This document shows, piece after piece, positions 26,478 through 34,922 of a stretch of 64,000 nucleotides of DNA (position 1 is its first letter; every line of letters starts with the position of its first letter). The notes under the pieces were generated by a model that was given only the letters and a program-made list of their open reading frames with translations, did no database searches and was not told the origin of the DNA. The translations under genes were made by a program, and so were the position numbers. This stretch comes from DTU053 sp012520115 (lineage in GTDB: Bacteria; Bacillota; Clostridia; Oscillospirales; Acutalibacteraceae), in contig JBMNNB010000001.1 of assembly GCA_050953725.1 (NCBI GenBank), forward strand, positions 496,001 to 560,000, in the 5' to 3' direction.

Positions 26478-26615
26478 TTTGCTGCCCCCTTTAGTGTTTG
26501 TCCCGTTAAAAAGTGCAAATCGCAGACCCGTTAATAGTCCGTCTGGTAAGTGCTTATTGACTTTAGCGTGTCAATATACTAAAATAAACAATAAATTTGT
26601 TTTGGAGTTGGTCTG

Positions 26616-28040
26616 ATGCCCGCATATATTTCCCCTATTTCAAATGAATCCTTGTCTATTCTATGCAAGTCCTTAATGGATAATAACCACATAGACCAGG
26701 GTGATTTTGAGTTCTATTCGGTTAAGAGGGGACTGCGTAATCAGGATGGATCGGGCGTAATGGCAGGTCTTACCCGTGTTTGCAGTGTTGACGGATATTA
26801 TATCGCCGACGGTGAAAAGCAGCCAAAAGAGGGCAGGCTTATTTACCGTGGCGTTAATGTTGAGGATATAATAAACGATTGTATTAAAGAGGACAGATTC
26901 GGCTTTGAGGAGGTCGTATGGCTGCTGCTGTTCGGCAGTCTGCCCACAAAGGAGCGCTTAGAGCAGTTCTGCAATACCCTCTCTCAGTGCAGGGTGCTTC
27001 CCGAAAACTTTGTCGAGGACGTATTGATGAAGGTACCCTCGCCGAATATTATGAACAAGCTCGCACAGTCCGTGCTGGCTTTATATTGCTATGACGAGAC
27101 GCCGGACGACAATTCGATTCCGAATGTATTAAGGCAGTCGATTCAGCTTGTAGCGCAGATTCCGATAATCATGGCTTACGCCTATCAGGTCAAGCGCAAG
27201 AATTTCTACCATGAGAGCCTTTATATCCATCAGACAAAGCCCGATCACCGCACCGCCGAGGTCATACTCAGAGCCCTGCGCTCGGACAGAAAGTTTACGG
27301 ATAAAGAGGCAAAGCTTCTTGACCGCTGCCTTATTTTGCATGCGGAGCACGGCGGCGGCAACAACTCGACCTTTGCCACAAGGGTGCTTACCTCTGCCGA
27401 AACCGATACCTATTCCGCAATCGGTGCGGGCATAGGCTCACTCAAGGGCAATAAGCACGGCGGCGCAAACCTGAAGGTTGCCGAAATGGTCGAGGATTTC
27501 AAGGCCAATGTAAAGGACATCACCGACCCCGGTCAGGTTGCCGACCATATCGCAAAAACAGTTAAGAAGGAAGCGGGCGACCGTTCCGGCCTTGTATACG
27601 GAATGGGTCATGCTGTCTATACTATTTCTGACCCGAGAGCCGTCATTCTGAAAAACGAGGCGAAGAAATATCTGCCGGAGGCTCCCCAGTTTGCAGACGA
27701 GCTGCGTCTGCTGGAGCTTATCGAGGAGCTTACCCCCCAGATATTCGAAAAGCTCAAGGGCAGCAACAAGAAAATCTGTGCAAACGTGGACCTCTATTCG
27801 GGGCTTGTTTACAAAATGCTCAGAATCCCGATGGATTTGTTTACCCCGCTGTTCACTGCCGCAAGAATACCCGGCTGGTGCGCTCACAGAATCGAGGAAA
27901 TCATCACCGGCGGACGCATTATCCGCCCCGCATATAAGAGCCTGTTTATGCCTATGGAATATGTCTCTATCAATGACAGAACAGAGGATATAGTCGTCAA
28001 GGCCAAAAAGCACGGTCCGAGAGGAAACGGATATTTATAA
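26616..28040 (+). CDS. gltA: Citrate synthase
   Basis: A 474-residue citrate/2-methylcitrate synthase. It has RGVNVEDII, LHAEHGGGNNSTFATR with the active-site His, GSLKGNKHGGAN, YGMGHAVYTISDPRA with the second His, and the Asp/Arg region ANVDLYSGLVYKML. The extra N-terminal 90 residues before the core are common in clostridial members. It condenses acetyl-CoA and oxaloacetate, probably to feed glutamate synthesis rather than a full cycle. GGAG precedes the ATG. It stands alone, divergent from spoIID. Confidence 0.93.
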   Translation: MPAYISPISNESLSILCKSLMDNNHIDQGDFEFYSVKRGLRNQDGSGVMAGLTRVCSVDGYYIADGEKQPKEGRLIYRGVNVEDIINDCIKEDRFGFEEVVWLLLFGSLPTKERLEQFCNTLSQCRVLPENFVEDVLMKVPSPNIMNKLAQSVLALYCYDETPDDNSIPNVLRQSIQLVAQIPIIMAYAYQVKRKNFYHESLYIHQTKPDHRTAEVILRALRSDRKFTDKEAKLLDRCLILHAEHGGGNNSTFATRVLTSAETDTYSAIGAGIGSLKGNKHGGANLKVAEMVEDFKANVKDITDPGQVADHIAKTVKKEAGDRSGLVYGMGHAVYTISDPRAVILKNEAKKYLPEAPQFADELRLLELIEELTPQIFEKLKGSNKKICANVDLYSGLVYKMLRIPMDLFTPLFTAARIPGWCAHRIEEIITGGRIIRPAYKSLFMPMEYVSINDRTEDIVVKAKKHGPRGNGYL

Positions 28041-28092
28041 TAATAAAGCCAAGCCTTACGCTGACTTTAATGTATATTAAGGGGATAGAGTA

Positions 28093-29211
28093 ATGAAATT
28101 AAAAGCTTCGGTTAAAACCGTTTTTCCTGATGCACTGCTGATTATCTTTGCAATAGCATCCCTTATCATTCTTCCTATAAGGACATTTCAGCTTATAAAG
28201 CTTGTTGACCCGAAAACGGGCTTCTTTACAGACGGCTCAAATCCGACAGTAATAATTCTCTACACGGTAATTGTTCTGGTAGCACTCATAATGCTCGGTG
28301 CATCCTATGCTTCCGCCAATATACCGGCTTCGGTTCCGCCCTCGGGCAAGAAGCGTCCCCTTGGTATAGTATCGGCCGTCTTTGCCGTGTCGTTCCTTAT
28401 TGATGCAATAGTTCAGATAACCTCCGTTGTGGTAATGTTAGGTGACAAGACCGAGGTGGCACTGCCCACGTTAACTGCACAGAACGCATGGTTCCCACTT
28501 GTTTTTCAGGCCTTGTTTGCACTTGTTTCCACGGTCTACTTCTTTGCAGTTGCCATATCGTATATCACGGGCAAAACCTCCTATACAAACAACCGCCTTA
28601 TGGCATTGGCCCCGCTTTTATGGGCCTTCTGCCGCATGATATTCCGCTTTATGCGGGCAATCAGCTTTGTCAAAGTCTCCGAGCTCTTGCTTGAGCTGTT
28701 TGCAATCGCACTGCTTATCGTGTTCTTCATGGCCTTTGCCCGTATCTCCTCTGATGTAAACCGCAAGGGAACAATGTGGATCATTTTCGGCGCAGGTCTT
28801 TCCTCAGCAATGCTTCTGCTTTGCATTTCGGTACCGAGGATAATCCTTGTCTTAACGGGCAACAGCGAGATGCTTGTAAACCATTCACCCCTTGAATATG
28901 CGGATTTCCCTGCCGCCTTGTTCATCCTCACATATATCTTGACTATACTTCGCTCAGGCTATAAGACAGAGGGCGAGTATGAGGCGGAACAGGCTGAGAA
29001 AAAAGAAAACGCCGAAGCAGCAGTCGAAGCAGTCGAAGAAGAAACTTCCGAAACCGTAACTGAAACAGCCGAAGCCGAAGAAGCTCCCGAAATCACTTCA
29101 GAGCAGGAAAACATCGAAGAAAAAGAGCCTGAAAAGGAAGAACCTGCAAAAGAAGAGCCTGAGAAGATTCCCTTCGATGTCAAAAATCTTATTGACGACC
29201 TGAAGGATTAG
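28093..29211 (+). CDS. Polytopic membrane protein with long acidic tail
   Basis: A 372-residue protein with about eight hydrophobic segments over residues 10-295 (for example LIIFAIASLIILPI, VIILYTVIVLVALIML, LLELFAIALLIVFFMAF). It ends with an 80-residue Glu/Ala/Thr/Pro-rich tail that closes with IPFDVKNLIDDLKD, which looks like a short docking peptide. No transporter or enzyme motif is recognised. It follows citrate synthase by 52 bp with its own ribosome site (AAGGGG). Function unknown. Confidence 0.75.
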   Translation: MKLKASVKTVFPDALLIIFAIASLIILPIRTFQLIKLVDPKTGFFTDGSNPTVIILYTVIVLVALIMLGASYASANIPASVPPSGKKRPLGIVSAVFAVSFLIDAIVQITSVVVMLGDKTEVALPTLTAQNAWFPLVFQALFALVSTVYFFAVAISYITGKTSYTNNRLMALAPLLWAFCRMIFRFMRAISFVKVSELLLELFAIALLIVFFMAFARISSDVNRKGTMWIIFGAGLSSAMLLLCISVPRIILVLTGNSEMLVNHSPLEYADFPAALFILTYILTILRSGYKTEGEYEAEQAEKKENAEAAVEAVEEETSETVTETAEAEEAPEITSEQENIEEKEPEKEEPAKEEPEKIPFDVKNLIDDLKD

Positions 29212-29296
29212 TTCCTGTTTTTTTAGTTTGTCGCAAATGCGGCGGCATAACATGTGCTGCCGCTTATATTTTATCTTAATACAGAGGTGCGGATTC

Positions 29297-30229
29297 TTGT
29301 TTATTGACAACATGCTGACGGCCGGAACACAGGTCATCATCCTATACATAATTGTGTTTTTAGGCTTTATTGCGGAAAGGCTCGGGGTCTATGCCGAAAA
29401 GACCGCAAAGGCAACCACCAACTTCCTGTTCTATTTCATAACCCCTGCGGTAATAGTAAATGCCTTTTTGTCAACGCAGTTCAGTGTTGAAAAGGCTAAG
29501 TCATACGGAATAGCCTTCCTCTGCGGCGTGGCGACCCATGTGGGCGCAATACTTATCTCCGCCCCCTTCTTCAGAAAGGGCAAGCACCCCGACAATGCAG
29601 TCTACAAATACGCTTCAATCTATGCGAACATGGGCTATATGGCTCTGCCCTTAGCGGAAGCGGTCATCGGCCCAGAGGGCGTGTTCTACTGCTCGGCGGG
29701 CGTCATAACCTTCAATATCTTCTCCTTCACCCACGGCGTGTGGCTTATGGAGAGCGACAGCGAGGAAAAGAAATTCAATATAAAATCCCTCATATTAAAC
29801 CCCGGCGTCCTGTCCGTCATGGTCGGCCTGCCCTTGTTCCTGTTCTCCGTCAGGCTGCCGCTGATAGTCGCAAAGCCCATTACATACATGGCGAGCATGA
29901 ATACACCCCTTGCTATGGTAATCCTCGGCACATATATCTCAAAGGCGGACTTCAAAACCGTATTCAAGGACGGCAGACTCTTCGGCGTCCTCGCCTTAAA
30001 GCTTGTATTAGTGCCATTAACAATGTTTGCGGTGTTTAAATTAGCGGGCGTCAGCGGTGCGCTATTAACTGCGGTGTTGATATCAGCCTCCGCCCCCTCC
30101 GCCTCAAACACCGTAATGTTCGCCGCAAAGTATGACAAGAACACAAGAACCGCCTCAAAGGTCGTAAGCTTCGTCACCTTCCTGTCAATACTGACAATGC
30201 CGGTCATTATAGCATTGTCTAAGCTTTAA
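29297..30229 (+). CDS. AEC family transporter (auxin efflux carrier type)
   Basis: About 310 residues from the TTG at 29297, which has AGAGGTG at 7-bp spacing; an ATG 15 bp later is the alternative. Eight to ten membrane segments are visible, starting TQVIILYIIVFLGFIAERLG, with the family-like NMGYMALPLAEAVIGPEGVFY and the C-terminal SAPSASNTVMFAAKYD. These permeases move organic anions or amino-acid derivatives; malate or lactate are frequent guesses, but the substrate cannot be read here. The next gene starts 10 bp later, so the two are probably co-transcribed. Confidence 0.87.
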   Translation: MFIDNMLTAGTQVIILYIIVFLGFIAERLGVYAEKTAKATTNFLFYFITPAVIVNAFLSTQFSVEKAKSYGIAFLCGVATHVGAILISAPFFRKGKHPDNAVYKYASIYANMGYMALPLAEAVIGPEGVFYCSAGVITFNIFSFTHGVWLMESDSEEKKFNIKSLILNPGVLSVMVGLPLFLFSVRLPLIVAKPITYMASMNTPLAMVILGTYISKADFKTVFKDGRLFGVLALKLVLVPLTMFAVFKLAGVSGALLTAVLISASAPSASNTVMFAAKYDKNTRTASKVVSFVTFLSILTMPVIIALSKL

Positions 30230-30239
30230 GAGTGATAAT

Positions 30240-31571
30240 ATGTATTCACCGATTTTAGAAGCCCTGGAAAATCACATAAAAAAGAACAGAGTCAGCTTTC
30301 ATACCCCGTCGCACAAGGGAGCGGAAGGCTCTGTTCTTTCCGTTTTTAATGACTATCTGAAATATGATGCAACCGAAATCCCCGATACGGTCGGGCTTTT
30401 TGCCTCACACGGCCCTGTGTTTGATGCTCAGGAGCTGGCCGCAAAAGCCTTCGGTACCGCCGCAACTCTTTTCAGCGCAGGGGGCTGCACCCTTGCGATT
30501 CAGACAATGCTCAGGCTCGTCTGTCCCGCAGGCGGCAGGATTATCGCAGGCAGAAACCTGCACCCCTCAGCCGTGAACGCCTTTGCCCTGCTCGATATTG
30601 ACCCGATTTTCATAAATCCCGACGATACGGGCAGAATCAACCCCGACGCTGTACGGCAGGCACTCAGCAATAACAACGATATTAAAGCAGTTTATTTGAC
30701 TTCGCCTGATTATTTCGGCATAATGTCCGATGTCCGTGCGATTTCCGAAATAGCAGATAAAGACGGCATACCCGTCATTGTGGACAATGCCCACGGCACA
30801 CATCTTTTGTACGGCAGTGAGGATTTGCACCCCATAAAAAACGGTGCTGCAATGTCGGCGGACTCTGCCCACAAGACCCTACCCGTGCTGACGGCTGGAG
30901 CGTATCTTCAGATAGCTGACGCAAAGTTTAAAGAGGGCGCAGTCGACGCAATGAAGCTCTTTGCCTCCACAAGCCCCTCATTCCCGGTGCTTCTGTCACT
31001 TGATTTATGCAGAGCCTGGCTCGAAGAAAAGGGCAGGGAGGAGTTCGCAAGACTTAATAAGCAGCTCGAATGTGTCAGAAGCGCCTTGAAAAACACACCC
31101 CTCACCGTGCCGGGCGGCTTAGTCGACCCCTACCGCATTGCCTTTGACGCATCCTGCCTGAAAGTAAGCAATGACAAGCTCTATGAGTTCTTCCATTCGA
31201 GAAGCATCGAGCCTGAGTTCATAAATAACGGCGCTGTCGTATTCATCCCATCGCCCCTTAACACGGAAGCCGATATAATAAAGCTCAGCGAAGCAATAAA
31301 GCAGCTTCCCCTTATCGCAAGCACAAATGAAAGCTCAAAACGCTCACAGCCCTATTTCAACACACCTAAGAAGGTCATGACAATAAGGCAGGCCGTAATG
31401 TCAGAATTTGAATACCTGCCCGTGGAAAGCAGCATCGGGCGCATTGCCGCAGCGGCGGAATTTATATGTCCCCCCGGCTTTGCCCTTGCCGTACCCGGCG
31501 AGATAATAGACGGGAAAACAGCGGAAAATCTTTATAATGCAAGTATTTTTCATATAAAAGTTGTAAAGTGA
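30240..31571 (+). CDS. Orn/Lys/Arg decarboxylase family PLP enzyme (YaaO-like)
   Basis: A 443-residue fold-type I PLP enzyme of the arginine/lysine/ornithine decarboxylase group. Motifs are VSFHTPSHKGA, FSAGGCTLAIQTML, VIVDNAHGTHL and the PLP lysine in ADSAHKTLPVLTAGAYL. It is shorter than biodegradative decarboxylases and matches the YaaO/SpeA-like clostridial and bacillary type. It should make a polyamine precursor such as agmatine or cadaverine; which one is not clear. In Bacillus the same gene heads a cluster with tmk, darA, yaaR, holB and ricT; here darA follows directly and tmk and yaaR are missing. Confidence 0.88.
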   Translation: MYSPILEALENHIKKNRVSFHTPSHKGAEGSVLSVFNDYLKYDATEIPDTVGLFASHGPVFDAQELAAKAFGTAATLFSAGGCTLAIQTMLRLVCPAGGRIIAGRNLHPSAVNAFALLDIDPIFINPDDTGRINPDAVRQALSNNNDIKAVYLTSPDYFGIMSDVRAISEIADKDGIPVIVDNAHGTHLLYGSEDLHPIKNGAAMSADSAHKTLPVLTAGAYLQIADAKFKEGAVDAMKLFASTSPSFPVLLSLDLCRAWLEEKGREEFARLNKQLECVRSALKNTPLTVPGGLVDPYRIAFDASCLKVSNDKLYEFFHSRSIEPEFINNGAVVFIPSPLNTEADIIKLSEAIKQLPLIASTNESSKRSQPYFNTPKKVMTIRQAVMSEFEYLPVESSIGRIAAAAEFICPPGFALAVPGEIIDGKTAENLYNASIFHIKVVK

Positions 31572-31633
31572 AGCCAAGTGAAGTATAATTAATATGCGGA
31601 CATACCGCAAAACCCCGGATGAGGAGGATTATT

Positions 31634-31960
31634 ATGAAGCTTGTAATTGCCATAGTAAGCAATGATGACAGCCATACTGTTCTATCTGCATTGACGAAGG
31701 CAAATTTCAGTGTAACAAAGCTCTCCTCGAGCGGTGGCTTTTTGCGTGTCGGCAATACCACCTTTATGATAGGCACCGAGGCCGAAAGGCTCGACGAGCT
31801 TTTGGATTTATTTAAGGAGTATTGCAGCACACGCCAGTTGGCAACTGTTTCAATGCCCTCAAGCTATTCAGACGCAATGTTCTCGATGCTTCCGGTAGAG
31901 GTAACTGTCGGCGGAGCCACTGTTTTCGTGCTCGATGTTGAGCAGTTTATTAAAATCTGA
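31634..31960 (+). CDS. darA: Cyclic-di-AMP receptor DarA (PstA, YaaQ)
   Basis: A 108-residue PII-like protein from ATG 31634, with GAGGAGG upstream. The family signature is seen in MKLVIAIVSNDDSHTVLSAL, FSVTKLSSSGGFLRVGNTTFMIG, and the C-terminal TVGGATVFVLDVEQF. It forms a trimer that binds c-di-AMP between subunits; downstream targets are not well known. The next gene, holB, starts 2 bp after its stop, so the two are translationally coupled. Confidence 0.95.
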   Translation: MKLVIAIVSNDDSHTVLSALTKANFSVTKLSSSGGFLRVGNTTFMIGTEAERLDELLDLFKEYCSTRQLATVSMPSSYSDAMFSMLPVEVTVGGATVFVLDVEQFIKI

Positions 31961-31962
31961 GC

Positions 31963-32868
31963 ATGAACACTAAGAGTATAAAGCTTCCGGAAGTTAAATT
32001 AAGAGACTTATCCTTTGAGGTTGACAGCGGTCGGCTTTCCCATGCTGTGCTTATCACGGGAGCAACGGAAAAGCTCAGAGCACAGGTTGCAAGGCTCACC
32101 GCTTCGGCGCTGTTGTGCACCGCTGCTGCTGACAGGCCATGCGGCAGGTGCAGCAACTGCATAAAGTCAAAGAAGTCAGTACACCCGGACATAAGCGAGA
32201 TTTCCGGCGAGGACAAGGCACGGAGCATAAAAAAAGAGAGCGTTTCTCTTATCCGTCAGCAGGCGTATGTCATCCCGAACGAAGCGGCGGAAAGGATTTT
32301 TATTATTCTCGAAGCCCAGAACATGACCGAGGAAGCCCAGAACGCCATGCTTAAAATACTCGAGGAGCCTCCACGCTTTGCAAGATTCATACTTTCCGCA
32401 GCCTCCTCCGAGGGACTTCTTGAAACCATCCGCTCAAGGGTTCGCATATTCGACTTAGGTGAAGAAGCGACACAGGACAAGCAGACTAAGGCGCAGACAA
32501 TAGCCTGCGAAATAGCAAAGGCTCTTTGCACAGGCGACGAATATGACCTTGTCATAGCTTCAGCGCCTATAAAAAAGGACAGGCGGCTTCTTAAAAACGT
32601 CTGCGATGAACTGGGCGACATCTTCCTTGAAATGCTCAAGCTTCGAAAAAGCGGCTTCAGCAAGCGGCAGGACTATCCGTCCACCGAAAATGAAGCTCTG
32701 GCAGTAAAGCTATACAGGTCTGTCAGCCCGGCACTGCTTTTCAAGTGGACAGGCACCCTTTCAGAGATTGCGGAAATGGCGGAGCTTAATGCAAACGAAA
32801 CACTGCTCGTGACTCAATTTTGTTCACGGCTTTCAACGGATGAAAACGAGCTTTCGATAAGTATATAA
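31963..32868 (+). CDS. holB: DNA polymerase III delta-prime subunit
   Basis: A 301-residue clamp-loader AAA+ protein. The N-terminus has SHAVLITGATEKLRAQ in place of a working Walker A, the zinc module with C52, C60, C63 and C66 (CGRCSNCIKS), and AQNMTEEAQNAMLKILEEPP, the SRC-region equivalent ending in IRSRVRIFDL. Delta-prime does not hydrolyse ATP, which fits the degenerate P-loop. It works with delta and tau to load the sliding clamp. Coupled to darA and followed 28 bp later by ricT, as in Bacillus. Confidence 0.9.
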   Translation: MNTKSIKLPEVKLRDLSFEVDSGRLSHAVLITGATEKLRAQVARLTASALLCTAAADRPCGRCSNCIKSKKSVHPDISEISGEDKARSIKKESVSLIRQQAYVIPNEAAERIFIILEAQNMTEEAQNAMLKILEEPPRFARFILSAASSEGLLETIRSRVRIFDLGEEATQDKQTKAQTIACEIAKALCTGDEYDLVIASAPIKKDRRLLKNVCDELGDIFLEMLKLRKSGFSKRQDYPSTENEALAVKLYRSVSPALLFKWTGTLSEIAEMAELNANETLLVTQFCSRLSTDENELSISI

Positions 32869-32896
32869 ATTTGATTTACCTGTTAAGGAGAGATAT

Positions 32897-33778
32897 ATGG
32901 CAGAAGTTGTAGGGGTACGATTTAAGGTCGTTGGCAAGATATATTACTTTGACCCTAACGGCGCCCGGTTAAAGAAGGGCGATTATGTAATAGTAGAAAC
33001 CGCAAGGGGCATCGAATGCGGCGAGATTGCTATGGAAAACAGGGACATTGACGACGAGGAAATCGTCAAGCCCTTAAAGAGCATAATCAGGCAGGCCACC
33101 CCCGAGGACCTTAAAATCGTCGAAGAAAATACCGAAAAAGAAAAACGAGCCTTTCAGATCTGCGAGGAGAGAATCCGGATGCACGGTCTTGAAATGAAGC
33201 TCATCGATGTGGAATACACCTTTGATTCAAGCAAGATTCTGTTCTTCTACACGGCCCCCACAAGGGTCGACTTCAGGGAGCTTGTCAAGGACTTGGCAAG
33301 CGTGTTCAGAACAAGAATTGAGCTCAGGCAAATCGGCGTCAGGGACGAGGCGAAGATGCTCGGCGGCATAGGCATTTGCGGCAGACCCTTCTGCTGCAAC
33401 CAGTTTTTGAGCGACTTCCAGCCCGTGTCCATTAAAATGGCCAAGGAGCAGGGACTCTCACTGAACCCCGTAAAAATCAGCGGCTCCTGCGGCAGACTTA
33501 TGTGTTGCCTTAAATACGAGCAAGACGCCTATGAGCACCTTGCAAGGCATACACCGAAGGTCGGCGCCATAGTCGAAACCGCCGACGGCAGGGGAGAGGT
33601 CGTAGAGAGCAACCTGCTGACGGGCGTGTTAAAGGTGATACTCGACAGTAAGCGTGAAGCCGCTCCACAGACCTATCACTGCAATGACGTAAAGCTTATC
33701 AAGAATCCGAGGATTAAGATTGAAAAAGAGGAGCTTGAAGCCTTAAAGGAAATCGCAGAATCCGACGACAGCATATAA
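32897..33778 (+). CDS. ricT: RicT (YaaT), PSP1 domain protein
   Basis: A 293-residue protein with the PSP1 C-terminal domain: GDYVIVETARGIECGE, LFFYTAPTRVDFRELVKDLA, ELRQIGVRDEAKMLGGIG, then the cysteine-rich CGRPFCCNQFL and GSCGRLMCCLKYEQ. In Bacillus RicT, with RicA and RicF, carries Fe-S clusters, stimulates RNase Y-dependent mRNA maturation and affects sporulation. RicA and RicF are not in this window. Last gene of the darA-holB-ricT cluster; a terminator follows at once. Confidence 0.95.
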   Translation: MAEVVGVRFKVVGKIYYFDPNGARLKKGDYVIVETARGIECGEIAMENRDIDDEEIVKPLKSIIRQATPEDLKIVEENTEKEKRAFQICEERIRMHGLEMKLIDVEYTFDSSKILFFYTAPTRVDFRELVKDLASVFRTRIELRQIGVRDEAKMLGGIGICGRPFCCNQFLSDFQPVSIKMAKEQGLSLNPVKISGSCGRLMCCLKYEQDAYEHLARHTPKVGAIVETADGRGEVVESNLLTGVLKVILDSKREAAPQTYHCNDVKLIKNPRIKIEKEELEALKEIAESDDSI

Positions 33779-33803
33779 AAAGAGCCGCTTTATGCGGCTC
33801 TTA
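33779..33803 (+). terminator. Terminator after ricT
   Basis: Stem AGAGCCGC/GCGGCTCT around TTTAT with T-rich sequence after it; placed between ricT and the convergent nitroreductase gene, so it may serve both. Confidence 0.8.
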
Positions 33804-33819
33804 ATTTTCTTTTGCGGCT

Positions 33820-34554
33820 TTATATAGCTTCTGCGTCCTTAATAAACCTGCCGTTTTCGCCGAGCTCAAAGCTTCCGCCGGCACCCAATGCGAAATGGAG
33901 TTTTGCAATGCCCATATCGATTTTATTGTAGTTGAACTCACCGGTGGTGGCATATACAACATCGTTGTAGTACTTTATTTTAACGGGCTGCCTGTTTCTT
34001 GCGGAGGGCGCGAGTCTGACTGCCTCCATACCCTTCCAGAACCATTCCGGCGGCTGCTTGTCATAATCACACAGATCTTCGACGGGCTTGCCCTTATCCT
34101 TGACCATAGAGGCAATAAGCTTTTCCCTGCTTGAAAGCGAATTCGGTGTATATCCAACGGTAATGACGCAGGCAATCTCCTCGTTGGCGAAAATATCACA
34201 TTTGCAGGCCTCTTTGTCAAAGGAGGCGCCCACCCAGCAGGTGCCAAGACCCAGCTCAGTAGCCACAAGCACAAGATACTCACCGTAATAGCCGACCTTT
34301 TCATACATCAGCGGGTCACTTTTGTTGCCGACCATTGCAAAGTAGTATTGCACGCCCGTGAACATACCGTAGCTTTTCTTAAAGCCCTTAAAGGCCGCCT
34401 CGCCGTTTTTTACAAACTGAATGTGCAGATTTGATTTATTATTAAGATACTGGATAGTATCAAGCAGCTTCGCTTCAGCCTCTGCCGGAATCGGCGTGGG
34501 GGTGTAGCTTCTCCTTGAAACCCTTGTGCGCATTGTATCGAATATATCATCCAT
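33820..34554 (-). CDS. Nitroreductase family protein (TM1586-like type)
   Basis: A 244-residue FMN-dependent nitroreductase-fold protein. It starts with DIFDTMRTRVSRRSYTPTPIP, has the YYGEYLVLVATELGLGTCWVG segment, and carries the FMN-binding APSARNRQPVK motif near residue 190, not near residue 35 as in ordinary nitroreductases. This arrangement matches the TM1586-like class, in which the two halves resemble a fused and permuted dimer. It should reduce nitro or quinone-like compounds with NAD(P)H; the true substrate is unknown. Single gene with its own ribosome site (AGGAGAG). Confidence 0.88.
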   Translation of the reverse strand: MDDIFDTMRTRVSRRSYTPTPIPAEAEAKLLDTIQYLNNKSNLHIQFVKNGEAAFKGFKKSYGMFTGVQYYFAMVGNKSDPLMYEKVGYYGEYLVLVATELGLGTCWVGASFDKEACKCDIFANEEIACVITVGYTPNSLSSREKLIASMVKDKGKPVEDLCDYDKQPPEWFWKGMEAVRLAPSARNRQPVKIKYYNDVVYATTGEFNYNKIDMGIAKLHFALGAGGSFELGENGRFIKDAEAI

Positions 34555-34922
34555 AGTTTTCTCTCCTTAATACAATTCAACAGTCATATTTTTGGTAAGA
34601 CTTAACTATAATATAAGGCTTTTTTTGTAACAAATCAATCTTTTTAAGAAAAAGTACTGCCGAACGGAGAATAACGGCCCCGCAAGTTATATTTCAGAGT
34701 AAAGTATGCAAAACCAAAGGGCAACAATTCCCCGAAAATCTTAGTCTTATTGTCGAAGCAGACTGTATATGTAATAGAATACCTTGCATTTGTATCCTTT
34801 ACAAACAAATAATTGTATGTTATTATTAAATTGCCTGAACAAGTAGTCTTAATTTTAGTGTTTTCAGAGATTTTTCAAGGCTGTCTTGAAGTTTATAAAT
34901 TTACATATTAGGGGTAGTTATT
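34555..34922 (+). other. AT-rich intergenic region upstream of a dockerin gene
   Basis: No gene is seen in this 368-bp gap. It holds the start region of the nitroreductase gene on the minus strand and a likely promoter at 34798-34826 for the plus-strand dockerin gene, leaving a leader of about 90 bp. Confidence 0.5.
34798..34826 (+). promoter_or_regulatory. Candidate promoter of the dockerin gene at 34923
   Basis: TTTACA (34798-34803), 17-bp spacer, TATTAT (34821-34826). Confidence 0.55.
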
